A stretch of 64,000 nt of DNA from an uncultured Lachnotalea sp. (GTDB taxonomy: Bacteria; Bacillota; Clostridia; Lachnospirales; Lachnospiraceae), in assembly GCA_948470255.1 (NCBI GenBank), contig CAOKOS010000003.1, forward strand, positions 18,647-82,646, read 5' to 3'. Every line of letters begins with the position of its first letter. The stretch's first letter is position 1. This document shows, one piece after another, positions 51,163-58,845 of the stretch. The notes beneath the pieces are model-generated. The model ran no database searches and had not been told where the DNA came from. It worked only from the letters and a program-made list of their open reading frames with translations. The translations under genes and the position numbers were made by a program.

Positions 51163-52164
51163 ATGTTTCGGAACAGAGAACTGAAATATGGATGCGGGGT
51201 TTACGTTGTGTCGGGGGTCATCTGCGGCAGTGCGGTGTTTGCGGAGTCCAGAGCGGGCTTTTGCTGGTTTCTTCTGTTTTTCGCGGCGGGGCTTTTTATT
51301 TTTCTTGCAGGCGGCGGGCTGCGTTACCGGAAGATTGCTTCTTTATCCATATATTTAAGGAGAGTATTAAACGGGGAAAAGAAACTGGATATTCCTGATA
51401 ATGTGGAAGGGGAACTGAGTATCCTTCGGAATGATATTTATAAGCTGGTGACAAAAATGGAAACCCAGGCAGAGCTTTTGCTGGATGATAAAAGATACCT
51501 GGCAGATTCCCTGTCGGATATTTCCCACCAGCTGAAAACGCCCATGACCTCCATGATGGTGATGACCGACATTCTGCGGGAGGAAAATCTTCCGGCTGAG
51601 AAGCGGGAAGTGTTTGTGCGTTCTATCCGCTCCCAGTTAAAACGGATGGAATGGCTGTTGAGTTCGCTTCTTAAAATGTCCAAACTGGATGCGGGGACCA
51701 TACAGTTTAAGCGGGAGCGGGTTTCTGTAAAAGCGCTGGTAGAAAAGGCAGTGGAACATCTTTTGATTCCCATGGAACTTAAAAACCAGACATTTGTGGT
51801 AAATATCCCCGTGGGGCAGGAACTGGTCTGTGATTTCCAGTGGACGGCGGAGGCCATCTCCAATATTGTGAAAAACTGTATGGAACATACGCCGGAAGAG
51901 GGTAGGATTATGATTTACAGTGAAAACAGGGGGATTTATACGCAGCTTGTGGTGGAGGATAACGGGGAAGGAATTGCACCGGAGGATCTTCCTCACATTT
52001 TTGAGCGGTTTTATAAAGGAAAGAACGGAGGAAAGGACAGCGTCGGCATTGGGCTGGCCATGGCCAAGCACATTATCAATATTCAAAACGGGCAGATTGA
52101 GGCGCTAAGTGAGCCGGGAAAAGGGAGCCGGTTTATCCTCCGTTTGTATCACCTGGTTTTATAA
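51163..52164 (+). CDS. Sensor histidine kinase
   Basis: 333 residues. Two membrane helices (about 9-25 and 33-50) enclose only a very short outer loop, so it is an intramembrane-sensing kinase of the kind that often works with ABC exporters or envelope stress. HisKA has 'LSDISHQLKTPMTSMM' with phospho-His 122. HATPase motifs are the N box 'NIVKNCMEHT', G1 'VEDNGEGIAPEDL' and G2 'DSVGIGLAMAKHI'. It is translationally coupled to the upstream response regulator. No transporter lies next to it here. Confidence 0.95.
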   Translation: MFRNRELKYGCGVYVVSGVICGSAVFAESRAGFCWFLLFFAAGLFIFLAGGGLRYRKIASLSIYLRRVLNGEKKLDIPDNVEGELSILRNDIYKLVTKMETQAELLLDDKRYLADSLSDISHQLKTPMTSMMVMTDILREENLPAEKREVFVRSIRSQLKRMEWLLSSLLKMSKLDAGTIQFKRERVSVKALVEKAVEHLLIPMELKNQTFVVNIPVGQELVCDFQWTAEAISNIVKNCMEHTPEEGRIMIYSENRGIYTQLVVEDNGEGIAPEDLPHIFERFYKGKNGGKDSVGIGLAMAKHIINIQNGQIEALSEPGKGSRFILRLYHLVL

Positions 52165-52235
52165 TCTGGAATAATAAGGAAAAAACAGGGCAATACTATG
52201 ACAAATCCATATCATAAATAGAAAGGAAGATTTTT

Positions 52236-52847
52236 ATGAGAACACGATTTGTCGTAGGACTGGGAATGGCCCTTCTGCTGCTTGGCACGGAAACCCCTGC
52301 ACTGGCACAGGTAGGTAATCATATTGCTGGGTTTGACATCCGGTGGATTCGTGAATACGAGCCGTCAAAGGAGGATGGCGTGTCCATGGTGGGCGAGCCT
52401 GACTGGAATGCAGAGCTGGAACTGAAGCTGGCGGCGGAGTCTGCCGCAAAAGCACAAGCAGCCGCAGAATCTGAATCGGAGGCAGGGGAGGCCCTGCCGG
52501 AAGCGGCACAGGAAGAGGAAGAAGCGCTGGAGGCAGATGGAGAATGGGTAAGCTTAGGAGACGACTGGGTTATCACTTATTATTGCCCTCTTTCCTGCTG
52601 CAATGACCAGTGGGCATGGAAGACAAGTACACAGGAACCCATGCAGCTCCATCATACCATCGCAGTGGATCCGTCGGTGATTCCCTATTACACCCATGTG
52701 CGCATCGGAGGGCTGGACTATGAATACGTGGCCGAGGACTGCGGGGGCGGAATCAAGGGAAAACGGATTGACGTACTGGTGGACAACTGTTCCATAGCCA
52801 ACAAAATGGGCGTGGACAGAAATGTGGAAGTATGGGTGAAAAAGTGA
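52236..52847 (+). CDS. Secreted 3D-domain protein
   Basis: 203 residues. A signal peptide (about 1-24, ending PALA) is followed by a linker region, an Ala/Glu-rich probable coiled coil (about 60-105), and a C-terminal 3D (Asp-Asp-Asp) domain. The latter shows 'ITYYCPLSCCN', 'HHTIAVDPSVIPYYTHVRI' and 'EDCGGGIKGKRIDVLVDN' with the three conserved aspartates. This double-psi barrel is found in lytic transglycosylase-like wall hydrolases and Rpf/YabE-type proteins, so action on peptidoglycan is likely. Extra Cys residues (CCN) are unusual. Start behind AAAGGAAG. Confidence 0.9.
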   Translation: MRTRFVVGLGMALLLLGTETPALAQVGNHIAGFDIRWIREYEPSKEDGVSMVGEPDWNAELELKLAAESAAKAQAAAESESEAGEALPEAAQEEEEALEADGEWVSLGDDWVITYYCPLSCCNDQWAWKTSTQEPMQLHHTIAVDPSVIPYYTHVRIGGLDYEYVAEDCGGGIKGKRIDVLVDNCSIANKMGVDRNVEVWVKK

Positions 52848-52850
52848 CCA

Positions 52851-52879
52851 TTGACAAATACTTTGATTGTCGATACAAT
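52851..52879 (+). promoter_or_regulatory. Promoter of the degV gene
   Basis: TTGACA and TACAAT with 17-bp spacing; a perfect CCGGGAGG/CCTCCCGG hairpin follows in the short leader. Confidence 0.8.
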
Positions 52880-52960
52880 TAATGGAACAGTGCCGGGAGG
52901 CATCCTCCCGGTTACATAGAAAGCACAGATTTTAGGGCGCGGCAGCGCAGGGAGGATAAA

Positions 52961-53839
52961 ATGTCTGACTATGTACTTGTAACGGACGGTACGGCAGATC
53001 TGCCGGGTGAGATTTTTGCGAAGCTGGGAGTCGAGGTTGTCCCTATGGAGTTCCTGGTGAATGAAAAGCCTTACCAGCACTATGCGGATGCCAGAGAGAT
53101 GAGTTTCGACGAGTTTTACAAAAGAGTGAAGGCCGGAGATAAGGTCAGCACCAGCCAGATTAATTATTTTACTTATGAAGAAGTATTTACACCGATTCTG
53201 GAGAAAGGGCTGGATATCCTTTATGTCTGCTTTTCATCCGGTTTAAGCGGTACGTACCAGGCGTCCCTTCTGGCGGCAGATACTTTGATGGAAAAATATC
53301 CGGGGCGGAAGATTGTCAGTGTGGATTCCCTCTGTGCTTCCATAGGAGAAGGGCTTTTGGCTTACAGGGCGGCTCTTTTGAAGGAAGAAGGAATGTCCAT
53401 GGAGGAGCTGGAAAAATGGATTTATGAAAACCGCCTGAAAGTACGTCACTGGTTTGTGGTGGATGATCTGGATCATCTGAGACAGGGCGGGAGGATTTCT
53501 GCTGCTGCCGCCATTTTGGGGACAGCCCTTGGCGTAAAGCCTCTGCTCAGTGTGGATGCGGAAGGAAAACTGGTGACAGCGGCCAAGCTGCGGGGAGCGA
53601 AAAAAGTATTGGAAACCTTCTGCCAGAAAATTGAGGCGGAAGGGCATGAAAGCAGCAGCCAGACTGTTGTGATCGGCCATGCGGCCAATCTGGAACTTGC
53701 GGGAAAGCTGAAAGAGGCTCTTTTGGAGAGGGGACTTATTAAAGACGCCATCATTGCCGACATTGGCCCGGTCATCGGCGCCCATGTGGGAGCAGGTATG
53801 TGTGCCCTGGTCTATACCAGCGACAAAGATTTGCAGTGA
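52961..53839 (+). CDS. DegV-family fatty-acid-binding protein
   Basis: 292 residues. The DegV fold binds a fatty acid between two lobes and acts as the FakB subunit delivering it to the kinase FakA. Visible landmarks are 'VTDGTADLPGEIFAKLGVEVVPM', 'KVSTSQINYFTYEEVF' (the Thr-Ser head-group contacts), 'CFSSGLSGTYQAS', 'VDSLCASIGEGLLAYRAA' and 'DDLDHLRQGGRIS'. FakA is not in the window. The gene has its own promoter. Length and motifs are normal for the family. Confidence 0.95.
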   Translation: MSDYVLVTDGTADLPGEIFAKLGVEVVPMEFLVNEKPYQHYADAREMSFDEFYKRVKAGDKVSTSQINYFTYEEVFTPILEKGLDILYVCFSSGLSGTYQASLLAADTLMEKYPGRKIVSVDSLCASIGEGLLAYRAALLKEEGMSMEELEKWIYENRLKVRHWFVVDDLDHLRQGGRISAAAAILGTALGVKPLLSVDAEGKLVTAAKLRGAKKVLETFCQKIEAEGHESSSQTVVIGHAANLELAGKLKEALLERGLIKDAIIADIGPVIGAHVGAGMCALVYTSDKDLQ

Positions 53840-53915
53840 GAAAACGGGCGGAGTTTTCCGTATCTGAGCCAATATCAATAAAAGCCCTCTGTAAAAAGGG
53901 CATGGGAGCTATAGC

Positions 53916-54143
53916 ATGAAGGAATATGAAATTGTATGGGAGATATTTAACCAGTGCGCCAACAACCAGATGCGGGATGTATTTATTGAAGAGGCGGAGG
54001 TTCCTGACCCGGAGGAATATGTGAAAAACAAATTTAAAGGAAAAGCTGTCACCTATGAGAAAGAACTTTTGGCGGACGGGACAGTGGTATTCCATATTGA
54101 TGCTTCAGGTATTAAGGAGCGGTGCACGTTTACGGAGATTTGA
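53916..54143 (+). CDS. Conserved-looking 75-residue protein, unknown function
   Basis: Cytoplasmic, acidic, no membrane segment. It reads as helix ('YEIVWEIFNQCANNQMRDVFIEEA'), a polar loop with 'DPEEYVKNKF', then two or three strands ('VTYEKELLADGTVVFHIDA', ending CTFTEI). Start preceded by GGGAGCTATAGC. It sits between degV and the Trp T-box. A weak hairpin (GCCCT/AGGGC) lies before it. I do not recognise a named family. Confidence 0.75.
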   Translation: MKEYEIVWEIFNQCANNQMRDVFIEEAEVPDPEEYVKNKFKGKAVTYEKELLADGTVVFHIDASGIKERCTFTEI

Positions 54144-54241
54144 ACCCTTTCGTTACCTGAGTTTTTGTATTTGAACATTTAAACAGGAAGAATTTTCCGT
54201 TTTTTATGTAAAAAAATGCGGAAACTCAGGTTAATCCAGGG

Positions 54242-54270
54242 TTGACAAATAGTTACGGATTCATTATAAT
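54242..54270 (+). promoter_or_regulatory. Promoter of the T-box/trpXYZ transcript
   Basis: TTGACA and TATAAT with 17-bp spacing, ideal form, about 28 bp before the T-box. Confidence 0.9.
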
Positions 54271-54297
54271 ATAACAAACTAAATAGTTGAAACCTGT

Positions 54298-54545
54298 GAC
54301 GGAGAGAAGTATCCGGTATATGAACTTTCAGAGAGTCCCCGGTTGGTGTGAAGGGGACAGGGAATAGCTGGTGAATGGACTTCGGAGGGCGGACCGAAAG
54401 GCAGGAAAGCAGAGGCATACGACTATCGTCTGCGAGGGCCAAGTAGGAACCGACGGGCATCCCACCCGTTATCCACCGGGACGCGTATAGATGGTACGTG
54501 TAGCGAGAGGACGTAGAACGTCAATTTGGGTGGTATCGCAGAAGC
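54298..54545 (+). ncRNA. T-box leader, tryptophan-type specifier
   Basis: Stem I shows the distal loop GGTTGGTGTGAA and AGAGAG bulge region. The specifier side reads GTGAATGGAC, giving the codon TGG (Trp) followed by A as usual. The conserved antiterminator bulge TTTGGGTGGTATCGC occurs at about 54523-54537. Uncharged tRNA-Trp would pair with TGG and the T-box and prevent termination. The downstream genes are a TrpX-type transporter, in agreement. Confidence 0.92.
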
Positions 54546-54548
54546 TGG

Positions 54549-54584
54549 AGCTTTTGTCCCATGTGGGGACAGAGGCTTATTTTT
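54549..54584 (+). terminator. T-box terminator
   Basis: Stem AGCTTTTGTCCC / GGGGACAGAGGCT (mostly paired) with an ATGT loop and TATTTTTG tail. Confidence 0.85.
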
Positions 54585-54637
54585 GTTGTATGGGGAATGT
54601 GGTTTCCCATGGACAAAAAGCCCTTTGGGGATATGCG
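54579..54637 (+). repeat. Dispersed repeat, left end only (copy E, diverged)
   Basis: TTTTTGTTGTATGGGGAA, a palindromic partner TTTCCCATGGACAAAAA, then CCCTTTGGGGAT. It is collinear with copy D after the lysine-riboswitch terminator and, like it, abuts the terminator T run. Confidence 0.65.
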
Positions 54638-54712
54638 CAAAAATTTTCCGTTTTGGCGAGGCGGAAAGGCCATCTGCCGCCTGAAATTATATGGTATATG
54701 GAGGACATCAAA

Positions 54713-55825
54713 ATGAAAAAACACAGCATGGTAAAAAAAGTAATCGCTATGACAGCAGTAATCGCTATGAGCCTTTCTTTATTGGCCTGCGGGGGAAGCA
54801 AAGATGAGACGAAGGCGCCGGAGACAAAAAAGGAAGAATCCGGAGAGACACAGAAAGAGGGGACGGGAGAAACAAAAGAGACGACACAGGCAAAAGAGAC
54901 GTCCCAGGCAGGGGATACAGAAAAGAAAACATTGAAGGTTGCCATTGTGAAGCAGATGGATCATGCATCTTTGGATGAAATTGCAGAGTCTGTTGCAGCG
55001 GAGCTTGATGCACTGGCGGCGGCCAATGGTATTACCATTGAATATGAAATTTATTCCGGCCAGGGTGAACAAAATACCTTGAAACAGATCGGCGACCAGG
55101 CCATTGCCGATGGGGTGGATGTGATCATTCCCATTGCTACGCTGGCGGCCCAGGTTATGACTGTATGCGCGGAGGATACAAAGACACCGGTTATTTATGC
55201 AGCAATTTCCGATCCGGAAGCAGCGGAAGTGACAGGGATTGATTATGTTAAAGGGACAAGTGATGCCCTGAATACAGAATTTATTATGGATATGATGTTT
55301 ACACAGAATCCCGATATCAAAAAAGTGGGGTTGCTTTATTCTTTGTCAGAGGCCAATTCTGCGACACCCATTGCTGAGGCAAAAGCATATCTGGATGCAA
55401 AGAATATTCCTTATACGGAAGCAACAGCCAATACAAACGATGAAGTGATCGCAGCGGCCAGCGTCCTGGTATCGGAAGATGTGGATGCCATCTTTACGCC
55501 CACGGATAATGTGATCATGTCGGCGGAACTTGCCATTGCTGATACGCTGATTGAGGCAGGTATCCCCCATTACACAGGGGCAGATTCTTTTGTAAGGAAC
55601 GGGGCGTTTGTCACCTGTGGCGTCAATTATACGGATCTTGGAACGCGGACAGCAGACCTGGCTTATGAGGCCGTGACAGAAGGGATGGACGGCATGGAGG
55701 ATTACTACAAAGTGGACGGCGGCATCATCACCGTCAATACGGAAACTGCAGAAGGGCTTAAAATAGATTATTCCCTGTTTAAAGACATGGGAGAGTTGGT
55801 GGAGGTTCAGACCACCGAAGAATAA
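54713..55825 (+). CDS. trpX: Tryptophan ABC transporter substrate-binding lipoprotein
   Basis: 370 residues. The lipoprotein signal peptide ends LLAC with Cys 26, then a Lys/Glu/Thr-rich linker (to about 70). The binding domain belongs to the ABC_sub_bind family: 'VAIVKQMDHASLDEIAESV', 'IGDQAIADGVDVIIPIATLAAQ', 'PVIYAAISDP' and 'AIFTPTDNVIMSA'. In Firmicutes this TrpX family is linked to aromatic amino acids and T-box control, which fits the TGG specifier. The real start is 54713, behind GGAGG; the 74 residues before it in the track are leader RNA. A hairpin follows the gene before trpY. Confidence 0.92.
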   Translation: MKKHSMVKKVIAMTAVIAMSLSLLACGGSKDETKAPETKKEESGETQKEGTGETKETTQAKETSQAGDTEKKTLKVAIVKQMDHASLDEIAESVAAELDALAAANGITIEYEIYSGQGEQNTLKQIGDQAIADGVDVIIPIATLAAQVMTVCAEDTKTPVIYAAISDPEAAEVTGIDYVKGTSDALNTEFIMDMMFTQNPDIKKVGLLYSLSEANSATPIAEAKAYLDAKNIPYTEATANTNDEVIAAASVLVSEDVDAIFTPTDNVIMSAELAIADTLIEAGIPHYTGADSFVRNGAFVTCGVNYTDLGTRTADLAYEAVTEGMDGMEDYYKVDGGIITVNTETAEGLKIDYSLFKDMGELVEVQTTEE

Positions 55826-55849
55826 TTTGTAACGGAAAACGCCGGGAAT

Positions 55850-55870
55850 CAGGGGGCCATTGGCCCCCTG
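55850..55870 (+). repeat. Perfect hairpin between trpX and trpY
   Basis: CAGGGGGCCA / TGGCCCCCTG, 10-1-10, with no T run. Such intercistronic hairpins can protect the upstream message and give more binding protein than membrane subunit. Confidence 0.75.
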
Positions 55871-55899
55871 AAGGCTATCGGCAGGAAAGGGGAATTCTC

Positions 55900-56811
55900 A
55901 TGGTTTTTGTTATTCAGACAGCCCTGGAGCTGGGCTTTATGTATGCCCTGGTGTCCATGGCGTTGTTTTTAAGCTACCGGGTGCTTGATATTGCAGACTT
56001 GACCACGGATGGGGCTTTTGTGCTGGGAATGGCGGTATCTGTTTCGCTGGCGGCAGCGGGCCATCCGTTTCTGGCGATTCCTGCGGCTATGGCGGCAGGG
56101 GCTTTGGCCGGCTTCGTCACTGCTTTTCTCCAGACAAAAATGGGTGTGCCGTCGATTCTGGCAGGTATTGTCACCAATACGGGGCTTTACACGGTCAATC
56201 TGATGGCCATGGGATGGAGTTCCAATGTGAACCTGCTGAAACAGGAAACTATTTTCAGCCTGTTTAAAAAGACAGGTATCGGCGGCGGATGGTATGAACT
56301 TGTGCTGGCGGCGGTGATTACCATAGCGGCAGGCGCGTTTCTCATCTGGTTCCTTGGAACCAGGCTGGGACTGTCCATCCGTGCCACTGGGGATAACCGG
56401 GATATGGTGCGGGCCTCTTCCATAAATCCAATCTTTACGGTGACAGTGGGGTTATGCATTGCAAACGCATTTACTGCCCTTTCCGGGGCAGTGGTGGGCC
56501 AGCTGCAGAAATCGGCGGATATCAATGGCGGTACGGGAATCGTGGTCATCGGCCTGGCTTGCCTGATCATCGGCGAGACAGTGATCGGCCGGGGGTCTGT
56601 GAGGCGGGGTGTCCTTGCCGTCCTTGCCGGAAGTGTTATTTACCGTTTCATTTATGCCGTTGTCCTGAAAACGAAGGTGGTTCCCATTGAATGTCTGAAG
56701 CTGGTGACGGCTGTTATTGTCGCCCTTGCCATCGCCATGCCCACGCTGAAGGCTTACGGCGCCCTGAGGAAACGCAGATGGGCGGCTTCCAGAAAGAAAG
56801 GGGGACAGTGA
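55900..56811 (+). CDS. trpY: Tryptophan ABC transporter permease
   Basis: 303 residues, about eight to nine membrane helices of the BPD_transp_2 (LivH-like) type. Conserved points include 'VLDIADLTTDGAFVLGMAVS', 'LQTKMGVPSILAGIVTNTGLYT', and 'RATGDNRDMVRASSIN', the EAA-like loop that contacts the ATPase. It forms the channel for the trpX protein. Start behind AAAGGGG; stop 1 bp before trpZ. All three genes are read from the Trp T-box. Confidence 0.93.
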   Translation: MVFVIQTALELGFMYALVSMALFLSYRVLDIADLTTDGAFVLGMAVSVSLAAAGHPFLAIPAAMAAGALAGFVTAFLQTKMGVPSILAGIVTNTGLYTVNLMAMGWSSNVNLLKQETIFSLFKKTGIGGGWYELVLAAVITIAAGAFLIWFLGTRLGLSIRATGDNRDMVRASSINPIFTVTVGLCIANAFTALSGAVVGQLQKSADINGGTGIVVIGLACLIIGETVIGRGSVRRGVLAVLAGSVIYRFIYAVVLKTKVVPIECLKLVTAVIVALAIAMPTLKAYGALRKRRWAASRKKGGQ

Positions 56812-56812
56812 T

Positions 56813-57631
56813 ATGCTCCTTGTTGAATCAATATCCAAGATTTTTAATGAAGGTACGGTCAATGAAAAAAAGGCGCTTTCGGGCCTGTCCCTCCATTTGG
56901 CGCCGGGAGATTTTGTCACCATTGTAGGTTCCAATGGAGCGGGCAAATCGACGCTTTTTAATGCAGTTTCAGGAAGCTTTTATGTGGACGAAGGTTCCGT
57001 TGCCCTGGATGGAAAAGATATTACATTTGTGCCGGAGCATAAACGCAGCCGCGTGATAGGGCGTCTGTTCCAGGATCCTCTGAGAGGGACGGCCCCCCAC
57101 ATGACCATTGAGGAGAACCTGGCCCTGGCTTATCTTCGCACTTCCAGAGGGAAGGCTCCCTTCAGCAGGATTTCCAAAAAAGACAAGATATTTTTTGAGG
57201 AGAAGCTTTCGCTTCTCGATATGGGGCTGGAGCAGCGGATGAGTCAGCCGGTGGGGCTTCTTTCCGGCGGGCAAAGGCAGGCGCTGACTCTTTTGATGTC
57301 AACCATTGTGCCCCCGAAGCTTTTGCTGCTGGATGAGCATACGGCGGCCCTGGATCCGGCAGCTGCCGAAAAAATACTGACGCTGACAAAGGATATCGTT
57401 GCTTCCAACGGGATCACCTGTATGATGGTAACTCACAATATGAACCAGGCTCTGAGTATGGGAAACCGCACCATAATGATGGCGGATGGGAAGATTGTAC
57501 TGGATATTTCCGGGGAGGAACGAAAGGGGATGACAGTTGACGGGCTTTTGGAGCGGTTTAAGGACAACGCAGGCCATGCTCTGGATAATGACAGGATCCT
57601 TTTATCCACCCAGACAGGAAAAGAGCATTGA
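56813..57631 (+). CDS. trpZ: Tryptophan ABC transporter ATP-binding protein
   Basis: 272 residues, cytoplasmic ATPase. Walker A 'GSNGAGKST' near residues 43-51, Q loop 'IGRLFQDP', signature 'LLSGGQRQAL', Walker B 'LLLLDEHTAALDP', and the switch His in 'MMVTHNM'. It powers uptake with TrpY and TrpX. Its start is 1 bp after the trpY stop. No terminator is clear before ilvE, 122 bp further. Confidence 0.96.
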   Translation: MLLVESISKIFNEGTVNEKKALSGLSLHLAPGDFVTIVGSNGAGKSTLFNAVSGSFYVDEGSVALDGKDITFVPEHKRSRVIGRLFQDPLRGTAPHMTIEENLALAYLRTSRGKAPFSRISKKDKIFFEEKLSLLDMGLEQRMSQPVGLLSGGQRQALTLLMSTIVPPKLLLLDEHTAALDPAAAEKILTLTKDIVASNGITCMMVTHNMNQALSMGNRTIMMADGKIVLDISGEERKGMTVDGLLERFKDNAGHALDNDRILLSTQTGKEH

Positions 57632-57753
57632 AAATCTGTTTTTACTGAGTTATACTTGATAATAAGGCCGGATGGCCATAGCGGGACAGCCGAATGGCAT
57701 ATGAACCCGAAAAGATAAAACATGGCTGGCAGACAGCAGAATGGAGAATCATA

Positions 57754-58779
57754 ATGGAAAAGAAAAATATCGACTGGGGAAATCTTGGGTTTGCCTACAT
57801 GGAAACAGATAAAAGGTTTGTTTCCAATTATAAGGACGGCGCATGGGACGAGGGAGCCTTGATCTCTGATGCCAATGTAACCATGAGCGAGTGTGCCTGC
57901 GTCCTCCAGTATGCGCAGACCTGTTTTGAGGGGCTTAAGGCGTATACCACGGAAGACGGGCATATTGTAACGTTCCGTCCTGACCTCAACGCGGAGCGGA
58001 TGGAGAATTCTGCAAAGCGCCTGGAAATGCCCGTGTTCCCGAAAGACAGATTTATTGATGCGGTGGTTCAGGTGGTGGCGGCCAATGAGGCTTATGTGCC
58101 TCCTTTTGGTTCCGGTGCGACGCTGTACCTGCGTCCTTATATGTATGGAAAGAATGCGGTTATCGGTGTAAAACCTGCAGATGAGTTTGAATTCCGGGTG
58201 TTCTGTACACCGGTGGGTCCTTATTTTAAAGGCGGCGTGAAGCCTCTGACCATCTGTGTCAGCGATTTTGACCGCGCGGCGCCCTGCGGCACCGGCCATG
58301 TAAAAGGCGGCCTTAATTATGCCATGAGCCTCCATGCCATTGTATCTGCCCATGCGGCAGGGTTTGATGAAAATATGTACCTGGATCCAAAAACCAGGAC
58401 AAAGGTGGAGGAAACAGGAGGGGCCAACTTCCTGTTTGTCACCAGGGACAATAAAGTAGTGACTCCCAAGTCTGACAGTATCCTGCCTTCCATCACCCGC
58501 CGTTCCCTGGTATATGTGGCGAAGGAATACCTTGGCCTTGAGGTGGAGGAGAGGGAGATCTATCTGGAAGAAGTGAAAGACTTTGCCGAGTGCGGCCTTT
58601 GCGGTACAGCCGCAGTTATTTCCCCTGTGGGCAAGATCGTGGATCACGGAAAAGAAATCTGTCTGCCCAGCGGCATGACGGAGATGGGCCCGGTCACCAA
58701 GAAGCTTTACGATACGCTGACTGGTATTCAGATGGGACGGATCAAGGCGCCTGAAGGATGGATTAAAGTAATTAAATAA
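57754..58779 (+). CDS. ilvE: Branched-chain amino acid aminotransferase
   Basis: 341 residues, fold-type IV PLP enzyme of the BCAT group II length. It transfers amino groups between Leu, Ile, Val and 2-oxoglutarate. Visible are 'YAQTCFEGLKAYTTEDG' (substrate loop), 'LYLRPYMYGKNAVIGV', the PLP-lysine in 'HVKGGLNYAMSL', and 'EETGGANFLFV' with the cofactor-binding Glu. The start is MEKKNIDWG at 57754 behind GGAGA; the track's 20-residue extension is leader. The ilvN gene starts 4.8 kb downstream, beyond the restriction-modification locus. Confidence 0.97.
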   Translation: MEKKNIDWGNLGFAYMETDKRFVSNYKDGAWDEGALISDANVTMSECACVLQYAQTCFEGLKAYTTEDGHIVTFRPDLNAERMENSAKRLEMPVFPKDRFIDAVVQVVAANEAYVPPFGSGATLYLRPYMYGKNAVIGVKPADEFEFRVFCTPVGPYFKGGVKPLTICVSDFDRAAPCGTGHVKGGLNYAMSLHAIVSAHAAGFDENMYLDPKTRTKVEETGGANFLFVTRDNKVVTPKSDSILPSITRRSLVYVAKEYLGLEVEEREIYLEEVKDFAECGLCGTAAVISPVGKIVDHGKEICLPSGMTEMGPVTKKLYDTLTGIQMGRIKAPEGWIKVIK

Positions 58780-58802
58780 AAAAGACCAGTGCAGACTGGC
58801 TG

Positions 58803-58845
58803 GCATAAGAAGCCGGCGGGGTTCTCCCCGCCGGTTATCTTATGC
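58803..58845. terminator. Bidirectional terminator between ilvE and the endonuclease remnant
   Basis: Arms GCATAAGA-GCCGGCGGGG and CCCCGCCGG-TCTTATGC with one small bulge around a TTCT loop. Its right part overlaps the last codons of the minus-strand gene. Confidence 0.85.

Noticed and set aside
54491-54712. 74-residue N-terminal extension of TrpX in the track
   Set aside because: It translates the T-box antiterminator, terminator and repeat; the lipoprotein start at 54713 has a GGAGG site.
57433-58806. 457-residue minus-strand ORF
   Set aside because: It is the antisense shadow of ilvE and the end of trpZ; both real genes have full motif sets and ribosome sites.
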